A stretch of DNA of 64,000 nucleotides from Polytrichum commune (taxonomy: Eukaryota; Streptophyta; Polytrichopsida; Polytrichales; Polytrichaceae), in the NCBI GenBank assembly GCA_950295325.1, contig OX485805.1, positions 11,966,501-12,030,500 on the forward strand, in the 5' to 3' direction. The position numbers and the translations under genes were made by a program. Within the stretch, counting starts at the first letter, position 1. Each line of letters opens with the position of its first letter. A model generated the notes under the pieces. It searched no databases, was not told the DNA's origin, and saw only the letters and a program-made list of their open reading frames with translations. Below, piece by piece: positions 47,396-57,689 of this stretch.

Positions 47396-48991
47396 CTAAA
47401 TGTTGACATAGAGCGTGCAGATTTGGTCACCCTCGGGTTCACCTTCCCAGCCTGCAAACCACTTGCCCTGCTTCCATTTCTGAAGTGGGTTCAAGGACGG
47501 GTTAGTGAAGACAAACACTTTGTATAGTGCTTGAGCCACTTCGTTGACGACATGTTGTCTTACTTTCGTTTCTGTCCAGGGGATGCCTGCAAGGAACTCG
47601 GCTATATGGACCTGTGCTATTGGCTGAGGAGAATTAGCTTTCAAATTTACCAGGTGCTCCAGCCTATTGTCCTTCCTTGTGATGATGAGTGGGATGACTC
47701 GTAGTGTCTTTCTATGGGTTGGTGGTGTGTGGGGTGGATTAAGTGCCGCCCAGAAATCATCAGCTAACCTGCCGGAGCGATAGCCCTGTCTAGTAATTGG
47801 GGTTGAATATGTGGGTCTACTCTGTTGTTTTCCATTTCCCTTATCCCCTCTCTGATTTTCCGGCTGGATTTTTGGTTCAATGATTTTGGGACGCCACACG
47901 AAGCTCGGTGGAGGTGTACTTTGTTCTTGTTGTGCTTTAGTCCTCTTAGTCGGCTTGTTTGGTGTTGGGAGTATGGGAAATTCCACATCGTCTGTTGGTT
48001 GTACAGAGAATGTGGACGTTTCCCCTTCACCTGGCAATTTGTTTTGTGGTGAGCTGACCTGAGATGTTGTGTGATTGGCTGGGTTGGACGGAAGTTCTGT
48101 TGGCGAATCAACATTGCTGTCTACCCTGGTATCGGTGAGTTGCCGTAGCCTCGTGTCGCTTGTTTGGTCTGCTAGCCGGGGGCTGCTAACCTGCTCATGT
48201 GTGTTTGGCGCTGGTGGGTTATTGGATGGAGGAACCTCCGTTCCTTTTCTATGGTCAGAGTTGTGGGCGGGGGGTCGCTTGTGCTTTTGATGGCGGCCTG
48301 AGGGATCTTTTTTTGGGCAGTATCGTACTTGATGTTCTCGGGAGCGGCACCGTCCACATTGGTTCGGCAGCCCGCTGAATTCCAGTGGATATTCGATTGT
48401 GCCATCCCCGTCTAGGCGGGGGAGGACCACCGTGTGCGGCAGTGCATCGAGGTCTTGTACAAGCAGTCTGATACGTGGCCCAAACAACTTTGCTCTATAT
48501 GCGTCTGAATTGTCTATTGAGATCACTTGTCCAATCTGTGCCCCTATAGTGTGCAAGAATGCATCATCCCTGAGAACTTGACACAAGTTGACAATTTGCA
48601 TCCAGACTGGGTGATCTAACCTGTCAGTTGCGTGAGGTTGGCTGGTGTCGAAGTGCGGGCGCCAACTCGAGAAAAATATCGTTGACGACTTGTAGGTGAG
48701 GTCAGTTTGATTCAGCGCATGCGTGCGCCCTTCCGGTCGCTCGAAGGTTACTTCGAGCACATTGTTTGCTTTTAATGACAATAATGCTAGGGATGGGTAT
48801 AGTGTTTCCCGGGCCCAAGCTGTAAGAGCTTTCAGCCCTGGGTGCTTACCTTGTATTCGCCCTAGGAGCGAAACTGATGCCTTGTTGTCGCATTGTGATC
48901 TCAGGGCAGCTAGTAGTTCTGCGGGGATTGTTACTATTACTTTGCGCTGATCGGTTGAGCATGCCATGTTGTCGTCTCTACTGCCTTCCAT
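47396..48991 (-). CDS. LINE ORF1 (Gag-like RNA-binding protein), intact 531 residues
   Basis: Open from the ATG at 48991 to the stop at 47396. Residues about 125-210 (HPVWMQIVNL, GAQIGQVISID, RIRLLVQDL, YPLEFSGLPNQC) fit the DUF4283-like RNA-binding module of plant L1 ORF1 proteins. A CCHC zinc knuckle follows directly: C212, C215, H220, C225. The rest is a Pro/Thr/Ser-rich linker and a C-terminal segment with KWKQGKWFAGWEGE. The protein would coat LINE RNA. It is the only intact frame in this LINE; whether it is expressed is unknown. Confidence 0.82.
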   Translation of the reverse strand: MEGSRDDNMACSTDQRKVIVTIPAELLAALRSQCDNKASVSLLGRIQGKHPGLKALTAWARETLYPSLALLSLKANNVLEVTFERPEGRTHALNQTDLTYKSSTIFFSSWRPHFDTSQPHATDRLDHPVWMQIVNLCQVLRDDAFLHTIGAQIGQVISIDNSDAYRAKLFGPRIRLLVQDLDALPHTVVLPRLDGDGTIEYPLEFSGLPNQCGRCRSREHQVRYCPKKDPSGRHQKHKRPPAHNSDHRKGTEVPPSNNPPAPNTHEQVSSPRLADQTSDTRLRQLTDTRVDSNVDSPTELPSNPANHTTSQVSSPQNKLPGEGETSTFSVQPTDDVEFPILPTPNKPTKRTKAQQEQSTPPPSFVWRPKIIEPKIQPENQRGDKGNGKQQSRPTYSTPITRQGYRSGRLADDFWAALNPPHTPPTHRKTLRVIPLIITRKDNRLEHLVNLKANSPQPIAQVHIAEFLAGIPWTETKVRQHVVNEVAQALYKVFVFTNPSLNPLQKWKQGKWFAGWEGEPEGDQICTLYVNI

Positions 48992-49400
48992 GGTGGGGGC
49001 GGATGTGATGTGTGTGGCTGCTGAGGGTTCTAGTATCTTGGACGAGTCGGTCGACCTTGCTGCTGGGTTCGGAGGTGTTGGCGCTCATGCCTGCACGAGT
49101 GGTCCCCTACTTCGTGATGTTGTTGTTTGTCTCCATTCGTTGTAGCCGCCGCTTCCGCCTCCCCGATCCTCCCCCGCTCCGATTCGGGCTTGAGTGGTGT
49201 CATTGGACTCGTGTTGAGGTGCATTGGCTGCGTCGTTTGGAGGCGCATCCCTTGGTAGTAACGTTGATTCTAGATGCATTGCTGAGCTTTAAAGATTTAG
49301 CATTCTAGCATTCTTCCGAAACAACCGGATCGGTTCCGGTTTGTGCGGAGCTCATCGTCCTCCCAAAGCCGAAGAAGCGAGAATCCTAAGCAAGAATCAT

Positions 49401-49416
49401 CACATGTGCCTTAACC
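49401..49416. repeat. LINE target-site duplication, right
   Basis: CACATGTGCCTTAACC, identical to 41245-41260. Confidence 0.9.
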
Positions 49417-50104
49417 ACTAAGTCATCACATCACACATGATATATATGAAGTGCTTCAAACCTTTCTAGACTAAGGCCACTATTTTCTCTTTACTACCTA
49501 CTTGATGTATATATTTATAATAAATATTTGATATATATATTTACTATATATAATTTACTGCGTTCGTTTGATTATTTACTGTCTAATTTTATTGTGTAAT
49601 ATTTTATTTTTTATTTTTTATTTTTTATTTTTTATTTACTTCCTACCCATTATTTACTATTTATTGTCTATTATTTACTTTGTATTATCAATAATTTACA
49701 GTTTATAGATTATTATTATTATTATCTATTTACGGTATGCTATTATTATATATAATATATAATATATAATTGACTAGTTACCGTAAATTATTTATTATTA
49801 TTTATTTATAATATTTGCTTCCCTTCGAATTCGTAATTATTTCCACACCCATGTATTTACAAGTCCATAAATTAAGTTTATAAATTGCAAAAAATTAATA
49901 AGATTTTATAATACTCCAAAATATTCCACATTTACTAAAATTTTGTTGATTTGGACATTGTACTATTCAAATCAACAAAAAAATACGCAGCAAACTGTTT
50001 ATTTTTACAAAAGTTCAAAGATCAGTGAAATCGGTCATAACAATGTCCAGATCAACATAAATCTGTTGATTTTCTGTTGATTTGGTCATGATTTTCTAGT
50101 AGTG

Positions 50105-50850
50105 GATGTACTAATTTTGGACCCCTTATATGATCATGGTTTGGGAGTGAGGCCATTTTTTCCCTTGTTCCTGCCTTTCTTTTTCCCCGACCTCTTGGAT
50201 TCCACCGTGTCCTTAGTGTGCAACTCCATCTATGTTTTCTTTACCTTCAACTCTTCACGTATGGATTTCTTAATCATTTTCCTCTTTACAGCTGAGTGCA
50301 ACATGCAAGCGTTATCACCATTGGAGACATTGTTATTCAAGTTTACAACATCCTCATGCTCGACGTTCTTTACCAAAGTCTCGTCTAAAGGCCTTTCTTC
50401 ACGAGTACCACTGTTTTGCCATGGCAACTTCATAGTTTTATTTTTGAAGATCGTCGCTATCTTCGAGTTATCAGTGCCGACGTTCACTGGGAACAACTTT
50501 AGAGGCCCATTTTTTATAGCATCGTATATAAGACAAAGGTCTTGTTGTCTATGTCATGCTAGCTCATATTTGTCCACTATGTCCTTATTACAAAGCCGGT
50601 AGAAAAAATGAATCTTCTTCGACTTCATATTGAATGTCATGTGTTTCTTCCTTGAAAGACCATGAACCTCCACCACCATCTAGTCAAACTCAAATAGGGT
50701 GTACGTTTCCCTCATCCTCGGTTTATCTGCCCAGACTGTAGTGCACAAAATGACCTTCTTCAGGCCCCCCTTTCAGTTAGGTATTTTTAGTTGAAAACAT
50801 GAAAACAAGACAACCAAGGACGTTGTTCAATGTAGGTCAAATACTAAATA
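50105..50850. other. Spacer between inverted CACTA-like elements, with degraded minus-strand coding trace
   Basis: Minus-strand reading from about 50780 to 50110 shows a broken open series (KSKKIHFFYRLCNKDIVDKYELA, stop, HRQQDLCLIYDAIKNGPLKLF, then 88 codons from 50496) ending in a Lys-rich tail. The family is not recognised. It may be a remnant exon or an older element caught between the two CACTA-like copies. Confidence 0.3.
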
Positions 50851-52061
50851 CATTACTAGAAAATCATGACCAAATCAACAAAAAATCAACAGATCTATGT
50901 TGATCCGGACACTCAATGACCGATTTCATTGATTTTTTAACTTTTGTAAAAATCAACAGTTTGCTGCCTACTTTTTTGTTGATCTGAATAGTACAATGAC
51001 CAAATGATTTTTTTTAGTAAATATGGAATCTTTTCATAATATTATAGAATATTTTAAATCTTTTGCAATTTATGGATTCAATTTATGGACTTGTAAATAT
51101 ATGGGTGTGGAAATAATTACGAATTCGAAGTGAAGCAAATATTATAAATAAATAATGATATTAAATAATAATAATAGACGATTACTAGTAAATGATATAC
51201 TATAAAAATAAATAATAATAACAGACCGTAAAAATAACAAATAATCTATAAATTGTAAATTATAGAGAATAAAAAGTAATTAATAGATAATAAATAGTAG
51301 ATAATGGGCAGAAAATAACAAATAGTGGAAAATAAAAAATAAACATTAATTAGTAAATATCAAAAAATAAATATTTAATAATAAATATCAAACATTAAAT
51401 ATCAGACAATAAAATTAGACAGTAAATAATAATAAAATGAAATAAATTATATATAGTAAATATATGGTAAATGAAGGCAGTAAATTATTTACAATAAATA
51501 TATACAGTAAAAGAAGGCAGTAAATATATACATCAAATATTTACAGTAAATATATACATCAAGTAGGTAGTAGGGAGAAAATAGTGGCCTTAGTCTAGAA
51601 AGGTTTGAAGCACTTCATATATCATGTGTGATATGATCACTTAGTGGTTAAGGCACATGTGTGGGTGTCACTAGGCGTAAGGTTCGAACCCCTTGGCCGC
51701 CACCCTTGGCCTTGCTACCTACGTGAATGGTAGGTAGTCTATTCTTGTGGGTAAGGTAAAGGTTGAGGGTTGCTTGAGAGGGGTTAGAAGGTGTGGACCT
51801 ACCAACCATCCATGTATGATTTTTAATTTTATATATATATATATAAATCAAATTAAATTACCTTTGAAATATTTATCTATATATATGTATATAAATCAAA
51901 TAAGTTTTAAAAAAATAAAAAATTTGTGACCAGATTAACAGAGAAATTCAACAAAATTGTGTTACATCATGTTCAGGTCAACGCGTCCTAAGTAACAACC
52001 GCGACCAACGCCTTTCTGTTGATTTTTTGTTTATCCGGACGCAAATTTTTTACTAGTAATA
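50851..52061 (+). mobile_element. CACTA-like non-autonomous element 2, about 1.2 kb
   Basis: Left end CATTACTAGAAAATCATGAC, right end (mirrored) TATTACTAGTAAAAAATTTG. Both carry the repeated atcaacaaaaaatcaacag subterminal motif. It is collinear with element 1 in inverted orientation. Flanking triplets are ATA and ACA, so the duplication is imperfect or decayed. No transposase ORF. The AT-rich arms flank a tRNA-like core at 51630-51700. Confidence 0.75.
51630..51700 (+). other. tRNA/SINE-like Pol III A and B box pair in CACTA-like element 2
   Basis: cacttagtggttaaggc (A-box-like) is followed about 35 bases later by ggttcgaacccc (B-box consensus). No full cloverleaf is evident. The equivalent position in element 1 is where the LINE inserted. 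Confidence 0.5.
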
Positions 52062-52552
52062 ACATCATCAATGTACTAAAACTCCATAACAAAGTAAAGA
52101 CAGTAGAAGGCGGAAGCAGTTATTAACCCCTGTGACGATGCCGACTGAAGTTGCATTGAGTATGTTATTTCCAAATCTGTCCAGGGAAGTATACACAAGG
52201 ATGGTAGCCTATTTCTTCAAAAAATTGAACACGGCCTAGTATTACAATCACTACAAGGAAATGGGGGTATAATTGACAAAAATGTGACACTAAAATGTCC
52301 GAAGTGACAAAATCAGCTCAAAGCTATGAGTTTTTGTCAATTCGGACATTATTCAAAATTTGTGTCAATTTTCTGTCATCAGATTTATATATTTCACGTT
52401 TAACTTATTCCCTTCACCTGAGCATGTGTCTCATATTTATTAACAACAAAAGGTGTTACAAAAGGTTTTTAATTATTGTAATTACTAGTATAAGTAATTA
52501 ATATAATTAATGTATTTACTATAATTAATGTAATAACTAATTTAATTAATTA

Positions 52553-52745
52553 ATGTAAATACTGAAATTACCAATTTAAGTAAATACTGAAATTACCCTT
52601 TTGAGTAAATACTGAAATTACCAATTTAAGTAAATGGGGAAATTACCAATTTAAGTAAATACTGAAATTTGCTAATTTAAGTAAATATTGAAATTTGCTA
52701 ATTTAAGTAAATACTGAAATTTGCTATTTTCAGTAAAATACTGAA
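52553..52745. repeat. Minisatellite in CACTA-like element 3, 25-29-bp unit x about 7
   Basis: Repeats of taagtaaatactgaaatt(a/t)ccaattt with small variants. Confidence 0.85.
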
Positions 52746-52979
52746 ATTATTGTAATTAATGTAGTTAAAATAATTACAATAATTACTGTAATAATGTTTA
52801 GGAGTATTTTTGTAAATTGTTTTTAATACAAATACAATACGTACTAATTAAAAACAGTAAATACATTAATTCTATGCTTGTTTTTACTTTCACTAATTAA
52901 AAAATATATATACATAAGTTTATAAGTCTTATGGCTTCTTCATACAAAACTCTTACATACTTGGCCTATATCATGTAAT

Positions 52980-53052
52980 GAGCGGTGGCGTAGTGGCTAA
53001 GGCTTTCACACTATAGCCAAGAGGTTCAAGGTTCGATCCCCTTGACCCCTCA
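52980..53052 (+). other. tRNA-like sequence (Pol III A/B boxes) in CACTA-like element 3
   Basis: gtggcgtagtggctaaggc (A-box region) and ggttcgatcccc (B box) are about 35 bases apart. The acceptor-stem ends do not pair well, so I read this as a tRNA-derived SINE-like head rather than a working tRNA gene. Confidence 0.5.
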
Positions 53053-53429
53053 CCCTTGGCTTCGTCTAGGTTAGGTAGGTTGCTATGTCCATTAGCCTAG
53101 GTGTTAGGTGAGGTGGCTTTTGGCCCTTAGACCTATGTGAGTAGGCCCCGAATGCGAGTGTGGATTACTAATTTAGGATTTTTTACTAGTATAACTTGGA
53201 CATTAAACCACATCACCATGGGTAAATGACGAGGTAAAGAGAATCCAACATGGCAAGGGGGCCGGAGTAAATGGAATCCTACGTGTATAATTGTCCCAGA
53301 TGACAAAGAAATTGACAGAACTCTGTTAATTGTATGACCGAATCAAGGTGCCCTATATGACACCCAAATTAACAGAATTTCGTCACATTTTTGTCAAATA
53401 GGTCATATAAACTCTTGTAGTGAATGTGG

Positions 53430-54655
53430 ACAAGTCTAGACCCTTACAATCCGCGTCTTGAAGAGTGCAAAATCACGAGGATGATCTTCTTAGCGAAAAT
53501 AACCCTAGACACGTACTAAGAAGCCCTAGTGACCCCATTCAGATTGTGAAAGAAGATGCATTGGGGAATGACAACATAGTTGAAAAAAAGAAGAAATAAA
53601 AACGATAAAAGAACTTCCTAAACCTAAAGGAAATTATAATACAATATGATCTTACCTTTGCAACCATAGTGTGGTCATTGTAAATGTGAGTTTTCCTCCA
53701 GTTGCCTCTAGCAATGTAGTGTCTTCCTCTAGATTCCTCGAGGAATGCAGTATCTCCCTCTAGCAAAGCAGAGGGTGCACAACAAGGGTGGCTTTCGAAC
53801 CATCTCACCATAGTAATGGGAATAAATATTCTTTTTGAAACCAAATAAATTCTCATCCATTGCGTCATTTTAAAAACTTTAAAAACACAAAATTGATAAA
53901 ATCCCACCCAAATTTTGCCAAATCTAGTGTACATCCAATTTTTGGCAAACAATTCTCAACATGGTGGCTAGATCGCCCGTCACAATCAGTGACTATAAGT
54001 TCTTTCAAAAAAATTGCCAAAACAACTCACACCAAGTGTTGACAAAAATCCTTCCACATCTATTGCCGAAACAATTTTCCATAATTGATTGTCGCAGTAA
54101 ACCCTTAATTTTATTAAGATTGAATTTGTGAAATAAATGACTTGCCAAAATTCCCCACATGCACCCGAAAACAAAACAAAGAAAGACTTTCATTTGTTAT
54201 TCTCAACAATGAATATAGCTCCAAAATTGATTGTTGCACTAAACCCTTAAAATATTAACATAGAATGTGTAAAATAAATGACTTGCTAGAACTCCCCCCC
54301 CAACACCAAAATTAATTAATTAAAAAAATCTCTCAATCTCACAATGTCATACAACTCCAAAATCATCAATGAAATCAAACAAACAAATACAAATCCCAAA
54401 GAACACATAACTGTACACACATAAATCCATCCCACTTCATCTCATAATATTTTTCAAACAACAAAGCTTAACCCTAACCATCACCACACACTTCACCAAA
54501 AAAAAAGCCATGAATGTTTCACATATCACAATCCTCCTCTCCTACAAGCTTTAGCTCCGTGTTCACTGCTTGAGTTTTGTGACGCCTGCCAGGACAACAA
54601 CTCTTCACTCAAACAATGGACAATAGCAATTCCCAGTTAATGCTCCGCAACCCTC
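53430..54655. other. AT-rich intergenic, no gene seen
   Basis: A 137-codon minus ORF (53952-53539) is unrecognised and rich in Phe/Tyr, as expected from AT-rich chance ORFs. Confidence 0.35.
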
Positions 54656-54659
54656 CATC

Positions 54660-55430
54660 CACGATTAAAAGTTGAGCTCCCAAGACAACGGTGAGCGACT
54701 ATGTTCCTCCAAACGCCCATGATAGCCCTTCCGCACGCACAAGTGCTCCGTGGCAGAGGAGCTCACCATGGGTAGATCACTCGAATGTCAAGTTGAACAC
54801 CACGTGCGACCAAAAAAAATCTTCTTTTGGTATGTTGCACCACCAAAATGGGTCAAATTTTTATCAAATTTTTTTCATGAGTAGATATACACAGTACCTA
54901 TGACATAGTTAAAAGTGGTAACTAAATTTGATGATTTGTTTTTTTCATAAAACATACCGTTTCTAACTAGAATGACACAAAATTGAACTAATACAATTAC
55001 TAAAAAAATAAAGATGACTTAAATTTTCAAAAAAATATACAAAAGATACTATCAATGGTTATGTATATGTAGAAAAAAATATCATAAATTTTAAATTTAT
55101 ATATTGCATGTAATATAGGGGTAGCAAACTTTGTCCGCACGTGGTGTCAACTTGACAATGAAGTGACCTCCCCGTGAAGCTCACCCACGGCGCGTGGGAG
55201 GAAGAATGGCTGAGCTAGGGCTTTGGGGGGGAGAGCAGTGTTGGACGGTCGTCCGCCAATGGGGAACCACAACGAACAAAGGTGGTGACAACGGAGGGGG
55301 CAAGTCTTGGGTCGGGGAAAAGAGGCTGGGTGGCGAAGAGGGGGGCAAGAGGGGCTTGCCCGACCATCGACGTTGACCGTAGGAGGCCACTTAGAAAGGC
55401 TCATGGCACTATAATATAGAGATCCGAGTT
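54660..55430. repeat. GC-rich repeat D, copy 2 (inverted)
   Basis: 54680-54765 matches the reverse complement of about 35440-35540 (gagctcccaagacaacgg, cgactatgttcctccaaac). 55190-55430 matches the reverse complement of 35160-35420 (gaatggctgagctagggct, gaaaggctcatggcactata). The two parts are separated by about 400 bases of AT-rich sequence absent from copy 1. Confidence 0.65.
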
Positions 55431-55834
55431 TTTTGTCCTCCATTCCTCTTGTGTGTGCTTCAGGATGCTATTTTATTTTTGTTCTTTTTGTTTTTTTAAT
55501 AATCTTCTCATTGCATTATTTGCCCATGAATTTTTAACTTGCCATAGGTATAAGAAAATATGGGAGGATGGCAACACCCCCATTGGAAAGAGAAGAACGA
55601 GCCCACCATGTGTACACACAATGACAGAGTGTCCTTCAAATAAGTAGGGCACTAAAGTGAAATGAAATACAATGTATGACATTGAAAGACAATTATATAA
55701 GAGTATGAAAATAACCTGAGAGTGTTTATCTCTCTACCTAATCATTGTCAACAATTAGTGAGGATGGTCTCATGGTTGCTCTTCATCCGTTTGTCCAGTG
55801 TTTGAAGGACGGAAGGAGGTATATGAATGATTAA

Positions 55835-55985
55835 GAAGAAAGAGAATCATTCCATCACTAGAAGCTCTGACTGGATAAGATATTCATATAAGCTCTAGAA
55901 CTGAAGAGGAAAATAGGTATAGCCTTGATCTAAATTTGTTAACCGTCTAGTACTTTAGGAGCTAGGAGGTTGCCGCCCCATCAGA
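55835..55985. repeat. Dispersed repeat A, copy 4
   Basis: aagatattcatataagctct, gaggaaaataggtatagcc and aaccgtctagtac follow the same order as the other copies. Confidence 0.5.
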
Positions 55986-56156
55986 TCGTGCACATCCAAA
56001 GTGAATTGACATGACATGAATTCTAATTATGAGGGGAGGAATTTGACATGTGTATCAAATCTTTTGGTCTGCTACACACGATGGCCTCCTTTCAATTGCG
56101 TCTGTCATTCAACCATCCAAAAGTGCAGTCCATACAACACACAAATTAATTGGATC

Positions 56157-56331
56157 CAGGGGCGTTGCCAAGCCTAGGCCTGGGCAGGCCGGACCTACCC
56201 TGGGTCCGAAAGTCCATTTGAAAGCCTAGGTCATATACAGAAAATATTTTTTTCTTGAAAAAATATGCCCTGGATAAAATTCGAATTCCTGAGCGGGCCT
56301 ACCCTTAAAATCAATGTTGGCGATGCCCTTG
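56157..56331. mobile_element. hAT-type MITE, 175 bp, 8-bp duplication
   Basis: Terminal repeats CAGGGGCGTTGCCAA and (mirrored) CAAGGGCATCGCCAA agree at 12 of 15 positions. A perfect 8-bp ATTGGATC flanks it (56149-56156, 56332-56339). The 8-bp target and CAGGGGC start are typical of hAT MITEs. Noncoding. Confidence 0.85.
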
Positions 56332-56684
56332 ATTGGATCAATTGGCACTTAGCCTTGGCACATAGAAAAACTAGCCAACTGATGAATCATGAAACATTCA
56401 GAACATCACAATGAAGGGGACAAACACTTACATGGCCGCTTTTGAACTGTTGTTGTTCTTATCTACTGTTGCGTTGCTCTTGATGAGGCAACAACCTGGA
56501 AATTAGTCTCATGTCAAAGGATGACTCAAGCGCTTGATATGTAACAATCACTTCTCTTAATTTATTCAAGGGTCATGAGGAGCTACGTACATTTCTTAGC
56601 ATTTGTGGACCGTAGTCAGAAGGAATCCTTAGCAATTGCTTCCTATTTCACCTGATAATACAAATAAAGCAATGAGGTCCAAGT

Positions 56685-56892
56685 TGTTGAATCTCTCAAG
56701 TACAAACAAGGTTCGAGGAACCAAGACAGAACTCACTGTCTGGAACATGTTGTTCAAAGAAATGAGCGTGAGCTCACAGTATATGTACAGGTGTTTGAGA
56801 AAGCTGCTAAACCTAATTACTGAAGCAAACCCTAAGTAACTAAATAAGAAAACTACCTAAGGTAACAGCCTTCTAGGCAGTATGTTTCAACA
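56685..56892 (-). repeat. Copia 3' LTR
   Basis: 208 bp, TG...CA ends, partner of 62160-62367. Confidence 0.95.
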
Positions 56893-56905
56893 CCCCCTCT
56901 TGCAC
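56893..56905 (-). other. Copia polypurine tract
   Basis: The minus strand reads gcaagagggggtg directly before the 3' LTR. Confidence 0.7.
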
Positions 56906-56963
56906 ACAAGGCTCCTACAAAGTTGATGTACAAGTGTCAAGCTACTCGTAAGCGTGAGTGACC

Positions 56964-57689
56964 ATGGATTTGCGGTTGAGGGAGATAACTTGGGTGCACT
57001 TGGTGACGTTGCTGGTATGGACAATCCTTGTGATGCTGAAACGTGGAATCTCTCAGTTGATAGATGTGATCGAGGAGAGAGTTTTTGATAGAAGTGTGCA
57101 ACCCTTGAGGGAGAGAGATCAGGAGAGAAAAATTGAGCCAGCAACGTTGTTTCCCCCTCTAAGTGACGAATTGGTGCTTGAGCGAATCTGGCCTCTTCTC
57201 CACCAGAGAGTGAACATTTCTCTGTTATGGAGGTTAAGGAGAGTGAACCGTGCTTGGAAGGAGAACATAGCCAAGTCGTTGGAGTGGGCTGCTTTAGAAG
57301 TAGTCAGGGTCGACACTTCTGGTTTTGTTTGGTACCTTGAAGAACGCAGGGAGCGCCGGCCTACATTACGGGAGCGGGTCGAAGATGAGTTGAAGTCGAT
57401 TTCAGTGTTGCTTTTGGAGCACCTCGTGGATTTCGCTCCGCAGTCAGTGTGTCTTCAGTCAAGGGCTGATGATTTTAGAAAGAGTGAAGGAACCTGGAGT
57501 TTATTTGGAAGTTCAACTGAATTTGACTGGGCTTCTATGAAGACGGAGATCCCTTGCCTTGGAAAATTTCACATCTACAGTGAGAGTGGAAGTGATCAGA
57601 GTGAGGAGACAGGGTTAGATGAGGCGTGGAGTCCTTCCACTGAGGGCTCTCTGAGAGTTCACTTCCCTCGTCATTCGGTGAGGGTCTAA
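56964..57689 (+). CDS. Antisense F-box-like ORF inside the Copia element
   Basis: An intact 241-residue ORF on the strand opposite gag-pol, between the end of pol and the 3' LTR. The ATG sits in an excellent context (gaccATGG). Residues about 10-26 are hydrophobic (VHLVTLLVWTILVML), a possible membrane anchor. Residues about 64-106 (PPLSDELVLERIWPLL, SLLWRLRRVNRAWKENI) resemble an F-box: Leu-Ser-Asp-Glu-Leu start, hydrophobic spacing, VxRxW end. The remainder is acidic and unrecognised. Its TAA overlaps the pol TAG in the bases CTAA, so the two frames meet tail to tail. It may be a captured host gene fragment or an additional retroelement gene. F-box assignment is by pattern only; an F-box protein would recruit substrates to an SCF ubiquitin ligase. 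Confidence 0.55.
   Translation: MDLRLREITWVHLVTLLVWTILVMLKRGISQLIDVIEERVFDRSVQPLRERDQERKIEPATLFPPLSDELVLERIWPLLHQRVNISLLWRLRRVNRAWKENIAKSLEWAALEVVRVDTSGFVWYLEERRERRPTLRERVEDELKSISVLLLEHLVDFAPQSVCLQSRADDFRKSEGTWSLFGSSTEFDWASMKTEIPCLGKFHIYSESGSDQSEETGLDEAWSPSTEGSLRVHFPRHSVRV

Larger units (their letters stand above)
41261..49400 (-). mobile_element. L1-type LINE, 8140 bp, nested in CACTA-like element 1
   Basis: Bounded by a perfect 16-bp duplication. In minus-strand order it has a 5' leader of about 410 bases (49400-48992), ORF1, a 256-base gap, and ORF2 (endonuclease, reverse transcriptase, zinc-binding C-terminal domain, long extra C-terminal region). The 3' tail is about 290 bases. The 3' end has no poly(A); it closes with ACCTC-GGT-GAGGT, which can form a hairpin, then TTTTCAC. 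ORF2 is broken, so the copy cannot move on its own. Length and domain order fit plant L1 elements. Confidence 0.9.
40865..50104 (-). mobile_element. CACTA-like non-autonomous element 1, split by the LINE
   Basis: The minus-strand start is CACTACTAGAAAATCATGAC (50104 downward); the other end is CATTAAAAGAAATTATGCG from 40865. Removing the LINE and one target copy leaves about 1084 bp that is collinear, in inverted orientation, with element 2 (50851-52061). CACTACTAGAAAA is the typical CACTA terminus. The flanking triplets do not match, so the insertion is old. The core has a perfect B-box-like ggttcgaacccc. Confidence 0.75.
52249..53422. mobile_element. CACTA-like element 3, 1174 bp, AAT duplication
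   Basis: Ends are CACTACAAGGAAA and, mirrored, CACTACAAGAGTT. Perfect AAT triplets flank it (52246-52248, 53423-53425), matching the 3-bp target of CACTA transposons. Subterminal tgacaaaaatgtgac occurs at both ends in mirror orientation. It has no coding capacity and is sequence-distinct from elements 1 and 2 but built on the same plan. Confidence 0.85.

Noticed and set aside
52980-53052. Functional tRNA gene
   Set aside because: A and B boxes are present, but the acceptor stem does not pair and the sequence lies inside a transposon.
53539-53952. 137-codon minus ORF
   Set aside because: Phe/Tyr-rich composition in AT-rich DNA, no recognisable motif, no splice or regulatory support.
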